Below, in pieces: positions 1 through 11,486 of a stretch of 64,000 nt of DNA. The notes beneath the pieces were generated by a model that was not told the DNA's origin, ran no database searches, and was given only the letters and a program-made list of their open reading frames with translations. Within the stretch, counting starts at the first letter, position 1. Every line of letters starts with the position of its first letter. The stretch is from Ziziphus jujuba (Eukaryota > Streptophyta > Magnoliopsida > Rosales > Rhamnaceae): positions 12,695,501-12,759,500 of the forward strand of contig NC_083379.1 of NCBI RefSeq assembly GCF_031755915.1, read 5' to 3'. The position numbers and the translations under genes were made by a program.

Positions 1-413
1 AATCCTGCAAAAAAGAAAATAACATAAAGTAGTGCCTATGGACACACTACTCTCAAACCACTCTCAGATATGTAAAAACCCTAATTCTCAAAATACCGTA
101 TGGCGTATCTTTGTTTGCTTGTCCTAGACCTTTTATAGTCTTTGCAAGTCAGACTTACCCATTAATTTGACACACACCAAAATAATAATAATTTAATGAT
201 ATAATAATAATAGGAAAAATATAGTCAAGTCATTGAGCTTACAAAGAGAGTTGGTCCTCTAGTCCAATGGGCCAACTGGAGTCTTATAAAGAATGTGTAA
301 CCAAGGGCCCTACTACAAACTAATAAAATAAGCCAATCCCATTAATGACATAAATAGGCCCTGTAAGTGAGTTATTGATTATGCTAAGTCCACAATCATT
401 TATTTATTTAACA
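1..413 (-). repeat. 3' LTR of copia element 1, cut by window edge
   Basis: Read on the minus strand, a purine-rich tract (complement of 414-428, AAGTGGGAGAA type) is followed directly by TGTTAAATAAA. This is the usual polypurine tract and LTR start of a Ty1/copia element. The LTR runs leftwards off the window, so its full length and R-U5 end are not visible. I found no matching copy of this U3 sequence on the right side of the element. Confidence 0.7.
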
Positions 414-959
414 TTCTCCCACTTGGACTGCATAATCGTCACATATATAATCCAAACTCACTTACTACAAAATCTTCCTAACCATAATACCATATCATCT
501 AAATATATAGCATGCCGACAGAACACCACAATATACTAGACTAGGAAGTAGAGATTCCTTTAGTAAATCTCCTTAAACATGATACCATTTCAACTGAGCA
601 CTTTGCATGCCATAAACTCAGTCTAGGTAGTAGAGATTTACCTAACCACGTCTAATCCTCCAATACACAATGCCATTTCATCCGAATATATTGTGTATCG
701 ATAGGATACATCAATATACCCAAACTAGGTAGTAGAGACTCAGCATAGCACATGTGGATCAACATACACATATACATAAACTAATAGTCTCAACAGGCCT
801 GTAAATATAAAGAACAATAATATGTGTAATAAATCATCTCATAAATATATAATGATCCACATACATCAATGTATCAAAATAATAAATAATACTCAAAATG
901 GATATTACTGCAAAAAATATAACAAACTCCCACTAACCGATAGTAGTCTCAGCTGCCTA

Positions 960-2700
960 ACAATCTCATACGGGACACATGCTCCTCAAATATGCCCATT
1001 GGTAAGGCCTTGATTAGTGGATCTGCCTCCATGCTGTAAGTAGGCATATGAACAATAGTAATGAGACCATCTTCAACTTTCTCCTTTACCACAAAATATT
1101 TTACATCAATGTACCTCACGAGGGGTACCTTTTAAATTATTGGAGAAAGACACTGCTGTAGTATTGTCACAATGCATTATAATAGGCCTTCCAATGGAGT
1201 CAACCACTCCCAAATCATGAATAAAATTTTGAAACCAAACTACATGACGAGTAGCCTCATAACACGCCACATACTCCGCCTCCATAGTCGAGAATGCTAT
1301 CACTGATTGCTTGGTACTCCACCAAGATACAGCACCTTCTGCCATAATAAATATATACCCAGTGGTAGATTTATTATCATCCACACAACTTTTATAATCT
1401 GGATCACTATAACCAACTACATCAAGAGAGTAGGTGCTTCGATATGTCAACATATGATCTTTAGTACCTTGAAGATACCTAAAGACTTTCTTAACTGCTT
1501 GGTAATAAATAGGACCAGGATTGCTCATAAATTTATCAAGCACACCCACAGCAAAAGCTATATCAGGCCGTGTACAAACTTGAGCATACATTAAACTACC
1601 AACTGTTGAAGAATAACGAACATTTCTCATCGCCATTCTCTCTTTATTATTCTTGGGACATTGATCCTTAGAAAACCTTTCATCCTTCGTGACCGATACA
1701 CTTTCAGGAGAACAATTATGCATATCAAATCTCTTAAGAATTCTATCAATATAGGCTCTCTGAGACAACTGCAACACATAATTAATCCTATCTCGAACAA
1801 TCTTGATGCCCAAAACAAAAGAAGCCTCACCAAGATCTTTCATATCAAAATGTTTTGCATAATATCTGCTTTGTCTCAGCCAATAGGTCAGTGTCATTAG
1901 TAGCCAAAAGTATGTTATCAACATACAATACCAGAAATATAAAACTGCTCCCACTGACCTTCATATATATGCATCTATCAACAACATTCTCCTTGAAGCC
2001 ATTTTTGATGACAACCTCATCAAACTTAAAATACCATTGCCTCGAAGCTTGCTTAAGATCATAAATTGAATTCTTAAGCTTACAAACCAAATTACCATTC
2101 CCTATTTGCTGGAAGCCAACTGGTTGAACCATATATACATCCTCATACAAATCACCATTCAGAAAAGCAATTCTAACATCCATCTGACATAACTCCAAGT
2201 CATAATGCGCTACAATCGCCAAAATGATTCTAAAAGAATCCTTTGTGGATACAGGAGAGAATGTCTCTGTATAATCAATTCATTTCTTTTGGCTAAACCC
2301 TTTGGCTACAAGTCTAGTCTTATATCTCTCCACTTGACCATTAAAGTCTCTCTTAGTCTTAAAGACTCATTTGCACCCAATAGGCTTGCTACTATCTGGT
2401 AACTTAACCAAATCCTAAACTCCATTTGATGCCATGGATTTCATTTCATCTTCCATTGCATCTAACCAAAAATTTGAGTGTGAACTACTTATGGCCTCCT
2501 CATAAGTGATTGGATCTGAATCATCACTTATGTCAAACTCATGCTCCTACAAGTAAACCTCATAGTCATCAGGTATAGCTGACCTCCTAGTCCTTTGTGA
2601 TATTCTCAAAGGCACATCAACATCTAGAATAGCTGGGATATTTTGCTCCTCAATTATAGGTTCATCCTGATCAACTACTGGTTCATCAACTACTGAATTA
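960..2700 (-). pseudogene. copia 1 reverse transcriptase-RNase H, broken
   Basis: Minus-strand frames give the copia RT signatures QMDVRIAFLNGDL (expected D-V-K-T-A-F-L-N-G type), YDLKQASRQWY and LYVDNILLA, then RNase H with STMEAEYVA, HCDNTTAVS and, in another frame below 1106, the terminal HMPTYSMEADPL. The RT active site should read YVDD but the second Asp is Asn (YVDN), which removes a metal ligand. At least two frameshifts are present, near 1850-1950 and near 1105. The most N-terminal part of RT (2223-2700) is present only in scattered frames. Confidence 0.85.
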
Positions 2701-3777
2701 ATAATATCTCTATCAGGAACCACAACATTGGGAATGAATACATTTTCTTCTCTAAATTGAGGCTCCCTCGGACCATTATTATCATCAAACTCAAAATCAT
2801 CTTCAAAATAACAGCCCTGTCTAATTCAACAATTCTAGTGGTGTGAGATGGACAAAAGAATCTTAAACCCCTAGATCCTATACAATAGCCAGCAAAATAC
2901 CCACTTATAGTTTTAGGATCCAACTTCTTAACTTAGGAATGATAAATTCTTACTTTAGCTTTGCAACCCCATACTAGAAAATGGTGCAAATTAGGCTTTC
3001 TTCCTGACTACAACTCAAAAGAAGTCTTAGGAACGGATTTACTTGGAACTTGATTCAAAATATAAGCCGTCGTCCTTAAAGCCTCTCCCCACAAGTAATT
3101 TGGCAAGCTAGAATTTGCCAACATACATCACACCATGTCTGACAAAATGCGATTTCTCTTTTCAGCTATGCCATTTTGCTGAGGCGTACCAGGCATTGTA
3201 TATTGCGCATCAATGCCACATTCACGTAAATAAATTGCGAGTGGCCCTGGGTTCCGTCCAGTCTTATCATATTTGCCATAAAATTCACCACCTCTATCAG
3301 ACCTCACAGCCTTTCTCTTCTTATTTTTCTGAAGCTCCATCTTTATCTTAAACTCCTTAAAATCAACTAAAGAATCTGACTTCTCATGGATAAGCTCAGC
3401 ATGTCCATAATGAGAAAAATCATCAATGAAGGTAATAAAATACCTATAACCACCCAAAGCAGTTGGTGTAAAAGGTCCACAAATGTCAGTATGAATTAAT
3501 TCCAAAACATCTCCACACCTTGCTATCTTACCCTTTCTAACCTTAAAAGTTAATTTCCCTTTCACACATTCAACACAAGTCGACAAGTCCGAAAAATCAA
3601 GATTGGGAAGTATTCCATCCTTCATTGATATTTTCATTCTGTGCCTAGAAATATGTCCCAAATGCTTATGCCATAACATTGAGGAATTATCATTAACTCT
3701 TGGACGTTTAGAAGTAACAATAGGGGCAACGATAAAATTAATAGAATAATTGAGACCATTATTAAATAAATCAAGTC
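2700..3777 (-). pseudogene. copia 1 integrase, broken
   Basis: The frame 3128-3679 begins with the HHCC zinc-binding module (LWHKHLGH followed by CVECVKGK). It continues with the DDE core: HTDICGP carries the first Asp, RSDRGGEF the second, and QQNGIAEKRN the Glu. All three catalytic residues are still present. The C-terminal GKR-type region continues in a different frame (2690-2923, with DPKTISGYFAGYC). Just upstream, frame 3777-4061 holds the end of protease and the spacer before integrase. Confidence 0.85.
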
Positions 3778-4304
3778 TATATAAATTGCCACATAAAGAT
3801 CCAAACCAACAACTTTACCATCCTTATATACATTTCAACTTTGTTATTACCAAACAAAAAACTAAAATCTTGATTATTCAAAAGTGAAATAGATAATAAG
3901 TTCCTCCTAATTGAGGGTACATAGGAAACTTCTTGTAATTCTAAAACATATCCAGTGGCAAGCTTCAACTTGATTGTTCCCATGATATCCACCTTCACTT
4001 TTGAGCTATCTCCCATATAACTATGCTGCTCAAGATTGGTTAGTCCCCTTTGTCTTATCATCCCCTACAATAAATTAGTTACATGAATTGTTGCTACAGT
4101 AGCAAACCACCAAATATTCATAGGCACATAAATAATATTGGTCTTAATTATTAAAATATTATCTTTCTTCTCTTGCTTTCCCTTTAAATGCCAACAATCT
4201 ATCTTTTTGTGTCCAACTTTATTGCAGTAGCCATATCTTCCATTGAAGTACTCTTTCCTTTGTCCTATGTGATAAGCACCATCCCTTGGCCTTTTAGGCT
4301 TCAT
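3777..4304 (-). pseudogene. copia 1 protease and gag zinc knuckle, inactive
   Basis: Two minus-strand frames. The right one (4065-4304) contains a CCHC knuckle whose first Cys is replaced by Tyr (YGYCNKVGHKKIDC). It then reads WWFATVATIHVTN, where copia proteases normally have WW-x-DTGAT-x-HV. The catalytic Asp and the following Gly are replaced by Ala and Val, so the protease is dead. The left frame (3777-4061) continues with the conserved GTIKLKL and VSYVPSIRRNLLSIS stretch typical of copia protease. Confidence 0.8.
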
Positions 4305-4403
4305 ACCAGTAAACTTCTTCCTATTAGGCTTGAATCCTTGTCCCTTCTTTTGGAAAACTCTCTTGGATTTATCTTCCTGATGTGATATTATAGCAACCGA
4401 TCT

Positions 4404-4931
4404 TTACCTGTTTAATTTAATATCATCCTCCTCCTTGACAAGAATAGCAGTCAATTCTTCCAAGCTACAACCTTCATTCTTGGTATTCAAACTAGACCTT
4501 ATATTATCAAACTGAGATGGAAGACACTTCATTATCGAATAGTTCAAGAACTCCTCTCCAATGTCCATCTTAAGGTCCCTCAGCTTATTATAATAAGAAG
4601 AAAGTAACATAATATGGTCCTTTATTACTTTAATTCCATCATACTTAGTATTATTCAAAAGGTCTAAATAATGATGCTTCTCATTCATATCAAACTTGAT
4701 AAATTTCTTTCCTATCTCTTCAAGAAATTCCTTTGCAGTTTCCACCTTTGGAATACTTGCATAAATTGATTCATCCATATAATTCTCCATCATCATCATG
4801 TAGCACTTATTAGAATGCCTCCAATCCTCATAAAGTTTCCTATCTGCTGCACTACTCTCATCAGTTGGTATTTTTGGTGGATCTATCTCCAAAGCCAAAT
4901 CCAATTTCATAAAGGTCAAATTCATAACCAA
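4404..4931 (-). pseudogene. copia 1 gag (capsid) fragment
   Basis: The 175-residue frame matches the copia gag domain (UBN2 type): a Trp (DWRHSNKCYMMMMENYM), then AKEFLEEIGKKF, a Tyr-x3-Leu-x3-Lys helix pair (YYNKLRDLK), and the conserved LPSQFDNIRSSLN and EELTAILVKEE motifs. It packages element RNA in cytoplasmic virus-like particles. The natural start probably lies further right in another frame near 4980. The knuckle follows in a separate frame. Confidence 0.8.
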
Positions 4932-6348
4932 AATCTTTTTCCACTTCTAATAATTTGTCCCATCCAATTTCATCATGGCAGTCATAGACAGAACATTCGG
5001 GGTGCTACTAACTGTGAAAATAGTAAACACAACAAACCATTTAATATATATAAAACAATAACTATTTTCCAGCCCCTCATCACAAACCTAAAATCAATAT
5101 CGCTAGGGTCTTTGTAGCATTAAAGATATCCTTTCACGGGCTAAGGATAGTCAACCAAATAACCACAATCAAATGTATTGAACTGAATCACCGACAGGGC
5201 AATTCAGAACCTGCGATTTATGATATTTGATCAGCTTCCACTGCCATTCCAGGCGTCATACTAAGCAATTAAAATCACCAACAGGGTAGCCTAGTTATCC
5301 GTATAGACCCTGATTAATAAGTGAGAGAAAATAACATATTGGTAATTTCATGAAATAGGCAAATTTAAAACATCCCATCCACTATGCCAACCTACATTAC
5401 ATTGGTACACGTAATGCATACAAAATAAGTCTCATGACAGGTGAGTACCTAAAATTCCATACTATTATACCAACTATACACAAAGCCTTTTTAGGTCAAG
5501 TTAACACAATTCAATTCACCAAGCATAGATATTTAATTTAATTCAAACAATTTGAAATGGAATAAATAAGCAAATATATAAATCAACAATAAATAAATAA
5601 ATAACAATATATATTTTATAATAACAAAATAAAACAATAGATATATAAATAAATAAATAAATAAATAAATAGTTAACAAATAAATGGATAAACAAAATAA
5701 AAAAAAAGTTTTTTTTTTTTAATATTTCGGCTGCTGACGTCAGTAAGAGGATGTTGATGTCAGCGTCTTCTTCCTTAGTCTGGTCAAGGATGACCCGGTT
5801 TCCTGGTTAATGGGTCGCTTGACCGACTTGACAAACCGGGATGAAAACGCTATTCTGGCCACCGTTTTCTACAATACCGGTGCCATTCTTCTCCTTTTGG
5901 TGTGAGTAACAATTTTAAGGGATCAATTTGGCTAAATAAAGCTAAAAATAAACACCCAATTCCAGAGAAATTTCAGCCACGGGTTTCACCATTGTTTGCC
6001 CAATTTCAAGAGGTTTCAGCCCAAATCAACGGAAAAATATATTCCATTTAATTTGAAAAACAAAATACCACAAAACCCATGTCATAATATCTTGCAAAAC
6101 ATGATTTCACTTTTTTTATTATTATTAATTTTTTTTTAAATCGAATTTCAAAGAAGGGTTTCAGGCTAAAATTACTCAAAAATAATTCTATTTGATCCAG
6201 GAAAGAAAATCCACAAAGAACCCAGGTCATAATTCGAGCAAAAAAAAAAACACATAATTTGCACAAATTCAATGAACCCCGATAATCAATTTCGTAAAAG
6301 AAAAAGTTCAGTTTTTTTTTTTCCCCTTGAATAAACATTTAACCACAA
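4932..6348 (-). other. copia 1 untranslated leader
   Basis: No coding signal is visible between the gag start and the LTR-like fragment. The stretch contains ATAAATAA-rich simple sequence near 5580-5700 and a less AT-rich patch at 5730-5900. Immediately left of 6349 the plus strand reads TTAACCACAA. This is only a weak resemblance to the complement of an initiator-tRNA-Met primer-binding site. Confidence 0.5.
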
Positions 6349-6649
6349 TGTTAGAGTTGATGATCCGAATTCTTATTGACTCGACTCGAAAAGTTCGTTG
6401 TGCGATTTGTTTGGTGAAATTTATTTTGAGAAAAATACGACTTTTCTAATTTTCAGATTTATTCTGTATAATATATTTTTATGCTTTTGGAAAATTTTGG
6501 CTGTATTGAGTTTTTAGTTGTTTTATTCGCTCACTTTTTATACCAATCTTGATTAATAAAAATTTTACTTTTTTTTTCGTTAAAAATTTTCCACATAAAT
6601 CTATATGTTTTATTCTTTCGTTGCTATTGTTTTGTTCTATTTTCTAACA
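6349..6649 (-). repeat. LTR-like fragment, family L
   Basis: Bounded by TGTTAG and CTAACA. On the minus strand it shares blocks in the same order with 10843-11173: an AGATTTAYRTGGAAAATTTTTAA block, GAGCGA followed by ACAAAACTC-like sequence, ATACRGAATAAATCT, CAAACARTTCGCACMAC-like sequence and an ending in AATTCG...CAACTYTAACA. It could be the R-U5 part of copia 1's 5' LTR or an independent solo LTR. No clean 5-bp target duplication is seen. Confidence 0.5.
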
Positions 6650-6663
6650 CAAGATATAACAGC

Positions 6664-9600
6664 CTTTTAACTTATAAACCAACCAACAAGCTTGAACTGC
6701 AATCTGATTCTAGTGGCATGTCTGGTTTAGTAAAACCATGCCTAAGAAAAGCTGGGCGTGAGGGTATTGGGAGAGCGAGAGAGTTGCTATTAAGCATGAG
6801 AAGAACTGAATTCATGGTCGATCTGTCCACTTACTATCTCCAAAATGACACGCCATAACTGCAAACATCTGACTTGGCCGAAAAATGTCCAGCATACTCT
6901 GGAGCCATATATTTACTGCCAATAAAGTCAACTATTGTAACATGGAATTTGAGCTTTCATGCATATACTTTGTTTGGTTTTTAATTTAGTTTCTTTTTAA
7001 TTTTTTGTTTAATTTTTAATTTATATACCTTAAATTATATATCCAGGATATATACATAATTTTGCCTTAAGCAAGACAGATTGGTTAGATATATACTTAC
7101 TAGGTGTCAGGACCCGTCCAGAATTCCTCCCCGGAACTCTAGACGAGCCTTGATCCCAGGAAAATATCACCGAACCTTCCAAAGAAAAATCCGGCAGCAC
7201 CTCCCCTAAGGGTAGGACTAACAAAAAATTACCTGCACTGAAAACACACTTCTATGTTCATCCCCTTATTCCTCCTGCAAAACTACAAGTTGTTTCCACA
7301 ATTTACAGCACTTCACAACAGTAACAGCAGCCCAGTGCATAAATAAAACATAAGTGTCCAAATAGTATACAGAGCTTTATGAAGTGCTAATCAACAGAAA
7401 TACAACAAAGATGAAAGAAATAATACAACTGAAATGAATGAGTACAAAGGTACTTCTCGAAACACGATAGCAGCGGAGAATTGGTTCGCTCCGGGAGAAC
7501 GTCTACCACCCCTTGCACCTAAGGGAACGGAACTTAAAAACGTGAGATGCTAATCATCTCAATGAGTGACCCTAACTACTGAACACTTTTAATGATAATA
7601 ATAATAATAATATAACAAATAAGGGAATCGAATTAATACCAACAATTAATAAATAAATAATAACAGTTGGAAATGATAATTTTCCCTCAAAACTCTCACC
7701 AATCACTCCGTTGGAAATGTTCCCTTTTTAAAACGATTTCACAAAACCCGATATTCGTACTTCCTGAAAACCCAGGGATCAAACATTTGATAACAATAAG
7801 TAAATAAATACCCCAATATATAATTAAAATGTAACAAATTATAATAAATAATTTTTGAACACCTTTGGGGTTTGAAACTTTATCTGAAAATTACACTTGA
7901 CGCACCACACCATATATCAGTGATGCCCTCCGATACCCAGCGTCCCCAGCATCGACTGGCGGGGAGATTAAAGAGAGAAACTTGCAAACGGCACTTTGGC
8001 GTCCCGACAGTACCGCTGATGAAACCGTCATCCCGGCCAAGGGAGGGGCGGCTGTGGCCAATATCAAACTTGCCTGCCCACGGTCCAATGGCAACCACGG
8101 GAGACATAATACTTACGCGCTAAACCACATAATACTTGCACGCTAAACCACGTGTACATACACCAGAACACTAATACTGTATGAGTGCGTCTAAAATAAT
8201 TATTAAATCAACCGTACCGTTCTTTCCAAAATTACCGTGGGAAATATACAAATTTTCACACTTACCATCTCACATATTTTTATTTAACAAACCGGTACGA
8301 AAACATCGATAACAAATACCAAAATTTTTCTCGTAATACGAGGTTCAACAAATAAATACCGTGGGCATAATTATAAAATTAAACCACCAATTTAACGAAT
8401 ATTTTCATAAAATATTTAAACCAATTATGCCCAAAATAATACTTAAAACCACGTACGACTATTACCGAAATATACTTTGCTCATGCATAATAAATAAATT
8501 AAATTACAATAAAACCATAATTAAATTGTACCACATGAGCATAATTTAAATACCAATTAAACACCAATTAAACATAATTAATTGCCCAAAATATTTTTAA
8601 AGGTGGGTCACTCACCTGGAGCACACAATTAAACCATGATCCACCATGGGATCAATTCCACGACTCACCCGTGCTCCTAGAGCACAGTTCACACACAGTC
8701 AAATAAATTAATATTTTATTCGGATAAATAATACCCGGTACCCGGGGGGTTAAACACAAACGTTAACCAAAATGGTCGAATAGTATACCGAATCAAAGGT
8801 CGTGGAACGAGGATCACGGATTCGGTCTTACTTTCCGGTGATCGGACCCGAGGCGGCTGGAATCTCGCCGGAAAGCTTTCAGAATTCAACTCTTCGATTC
8901 TCTCAAACCATCGTGAATTGGCAAAAAAGGATGCCGGATTTGGATTCAAGAGGTCGAAAACAGTGGACAAGGACCGGCAGTGCGACTGGGTACTCGCCGG
9001 AACAGTAACTTCCGGCGAGCCGCCGCGGTCACCGGCGACCGTCGCCGGCAGCGGCGCGTGCGGTGGCCGTTGGTTGAGATTTTTGGTGGTTTTGTAGATC
9101 AATGGGAGAGGGTTCCAACGGGATCAGCGGTGAGGCAAACGGAGGCCGGACGGCGGAGAAATCGGGGTTTGAAGATTTTCGGCCCCTCGCCGGAAAACTC
9201 TCCGATCCCGGCTCGTCGGAGGTCCGATGGCCGTGAAATTTGGTGGGTAGGCCGGACTTGAGAAGGTGGTGAGGGGTGGCTGGCGCGTGTGGCCTGAAAA
9301 TGGCCGAAAACAGGGCAAACAGCGGTGGAGGGAAAAATCGCCGCCGAACTTTGCCGCCTCAATCCGGGGGCGTCCGACGACCAACGGCCGTGAAATTTTG
9401 GGGTTTGGCCGGAAATGGGGAGAGGCTTCCGTCTGGCCGGTGCGTGTAACGAGAATCGGCCAAAAAATTTGAAGATTCCGGCGGCCGGTCGGTTTCTCTC
9501 TCTCTCTCTCTCTCCTCTCTCTCTTTCTCTCTCTTCCTCGATATTTTTGTCAAATAAAAGCCACAGTGGTGACACTGTTCATCCACGTGGACCAATCAGG

Positions 9601-10803
9601 TAACGACACATGGCATTTCACTGTTCATCGATTCAAAAACATTAAAATATTACGGTATTCGGCAAACTTCACGCGTCCATAACTTTTTAACCGGATGTCC
9701 GTTTTAAGCGTACCGCTAGTCTGTGAACTCGTATCGACGAGCACTTCACAACCATGCATGAGTCAAAGCTCATTTCCCCATAAATAAAAAGTCAACTCCG
9801 GCACCCCTTGGACAGTTTGGACCTCAACTTGTTTTGCTCATAACTTTCAAACCGTAGCTCCGTTTTCAACGTGCTACTAGTCTACGAACTCGTGCCAATG
9901 TGTACTTCGTAACGGTGCCTCAGTCAACCTAGAATTCCAATCGGGTCAAAAAGTCAACTTTTAACCCCTTCGATCAACGGTCAAAGTCAAAGTCAACGGT
10001 CAACCTCGGTCACCCTCCGTCAACGTGCAAAAATTCCGACATGGTTCGGGACGGGGTGTTACACTAGGTGCCCAAAATAAGACTTGTATTGGCTTGAGTT
10101 TCATCAACTTTAAATAACTTTGCCTTGCAAAAGTCCAAAATTGTAGGATTCATTTCTACATCTAACAAAATGTTACAGTCTTTAAGATCACAATGAATAA
10201 TTTTAAAACACTAATCTTCATGCAGATAAAGGAGCCCTTGAACAATGCCTTCTATACTTTTGTATCTCATATTCCAATCCAAATTTGCTTGTTTGATTGG
10301 ATCTATGACTTCAAGCAAGTTAGATATATACAAAAAGAATATGACACAAGTGCACTATAAGCAATGGAAAACCTTGCAGGCACAAATGTAGAAATGCAAA
10401 ACTACATACCAAAGAGGAAGCGATCAAGACTTGAGTTGGAAACCCAGGAGTCTAACAAGATTTCAGTGTTGAAGCTTTGCAACTAATACAACTTCATTCT
10501 TAAACTCTAGCTCTCCTTGCTCAGAATCTCTAGACAATCTTTTCACTGCTATGTCTTGTTTGTTGGAAAACCTGCCCTGAAAATATGTCGCAGCAAATGA
10601 AGTAAGAAATATAGATGAATTAATGTTACCATTGATTGCTCATACATATTCTAAATAATTACCCTATAGACAGTGCCAAATCCTCCCTCTCTAAGCTTAT
10701 TTGCTGCACAAAGTTTATTTGTTGCAACTCTAATTGTGTTGAAATTGTATTGCAAGGATTCTGTAGTTGCAATTTCATGCACAACTTCATGTGTAGACCC
10801 AGC
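6664..10803 (-). pseudogene. Cysteine-rich receptor-like kinase pseudogene (kinase half)
   Basis: Minus-strand kinase exons in order. Exon 10663-10803 has the DFNTI-type start (YNFNTIRVATNKL) and Gly loop EGGFGTVYR. Exon 10410-10576 has [21 protein letters not shown] (catalytic Lys). Exon about 10310-10064 has [12 protein letters not shown], the catalytic loop as HCDLKDCN (normally HRDLKxxN) and DFC for DFG. Exon 6915-6664 has YMAPEYAGHFSAKSDV and the tail LMLNSNSLALP. Intron borders still look like GT/AG. Lesions are in-frame stops (before CFKIIH, after LQH), Arg-to-Cys in HRD, Gly-to-Cys in DFG, a frameshift after DVCSYGV and loss of subdomains IX-XI between EIVSG and TMNSVLL. A solo LTR sits at the exon-intron border after GTY. 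Extracellular DUF26 exons are absent. Confidence 0.8.
7105..10063. mobile_element. Solo LTR 1 (about 3 kb family)
   Basis: It starts TGTCAGGACCCGTCC and ends GGACGGGGTGTTACA, with TG...CA termini and a perfect 5-bp target duplication CTAGG (7100-7104 and 10064-10068). It is 2959 bp and collinear, in inverse orientation, with 39183-42187. No gag or pol domain lies inside, so it is best read as a solo LTR left by recombination between LTRs of a large-LTR retrotransposon. The size fits Ty3/gypsy Tekay/Del, but that assignment is inference. It has a GC-rich core (about 8800-9470) and a CT-repeat tract near 9495-9536. Confidence 0.75.
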
Positions 10804-10842
10804 TGACCATCATAAATAAAATATATATGTTTCATTAACGGT

Positions 10843-11173
10843 TGTAACATATAGCAAAAAAAAAAACGATAATAAAAACAAAACATACACAGATTTACAT
10901 GGAAAATTTTTAATGGGAAAAAACCATGGACACCGATAAGCAAAATCTTTATTGAAAAATTAGTACAAGAGGTTAGTAAATAGAGCGACTACAAAACTCA
11001 AAAATACTACCCAAAAAACCACAAAAGCGTAAACATATAATACGGAATAAATCTAAAATCGAATCTCCGTATCGTGAGGACCCAAAAAATTTCACAAAAT
11101 AGTTTCAGCAAACAGTTCGCACCACAAGCTTATCGGGTTAGGTTAAATAGAATTCGAATCACCAACTTTAACA
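10843..11173 (+). repeat. LTR-like fragment, family L
   Basis: It begins TGTAACATATAGC and ends CAACTTTAACA. It contains the ACACAGATTTACATGGAAAA block common in the R-U5 region of plant copia LTRs, and ATACGGAATAAATCT. It is homologous to the reverse complement of 6349-6649. No internal retroelement domain follows on either side and flanking target duplications are not clear. Confidence 0.5.
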
Positions 11174-11486
11174 ATTGTAACACATCAAATTATCTTCTTA
11201 GAGCAATTTTTGGTATGTCAGAACCATTTATAAAATTTTCATTTTCCATAAGTTGATGCCATTATGGGATAAAAGATCTTTCAGCTCAATTAGTAAAGCT
11301 TGCTTTGGTTACACATTCAATAACTTTGGAAAACATCCACACATTTGACATAATTACTGCAGAGTAATTGCCGCAATGCAAGGGCACTATCATTCCAGAT
11401 CCAATCTTTTGGGCTTTTTGTCAGCTTTCTTTGAATTTTTGAACATTATATCTGTGCATATATATATATATATTATATAAATATAT
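11174..11486. other. Spacer, no feature seen
   Basis: AT-rich DNA between the LTR fragment and the viral insertion, ending in an imperfect TA microsatellite at 11458-11486. No coding or RNA signal was recognised. Confidence 0.5.

Larger units (their letters stand above)
414..6348 (-). mobile_element. Ty1/copia retrotransposon 1 (decayed)
   Basis: On the minus strand the order is leader (about 6348-4932), gag (4931-4404), zinc knuckle, protease, integrase, reverse transcriptase and RNase H, then polypurine tract and LTR at 413. Integrase before reverse transcriptase is diagnostic of Ty1/copia. Frames are broken many times by shifts and stops, and three catalytic motifs are altered, so it cannot be autonomous. 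The leader holds no protein-coding signal. The right LTR is not a clear match to the left one; a 301-bp LTR-like fragment at 6349-6649 may be its R-U5 remnant. Confidence 0.85.

Noticed and set aside
1307..1900. Plus-strand open stretches inside copia 1
   Set aside because: They are antisense to RT-RNase H with clear motifs on the minus strand.
8716..9603. Several open frames of 60-160 codons on both strands in the GC-rich part of solo LTR 1
   Set aside because: They overlap in many frames, have Arg/Pro-rich compositions expected from GC-rich DNA and lack any known domain. They are described only as a property of the LTR core.
7105..10063. Possibility that the 3-kb elements are DNA transposons because of roughly 15-bp inverted ends
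   Set aside because: TG...CA termini and 5-bp target duplications fit LTR retroelements better, and no transposase is present. The inverted similarity at the ends is compatible with LTRs.
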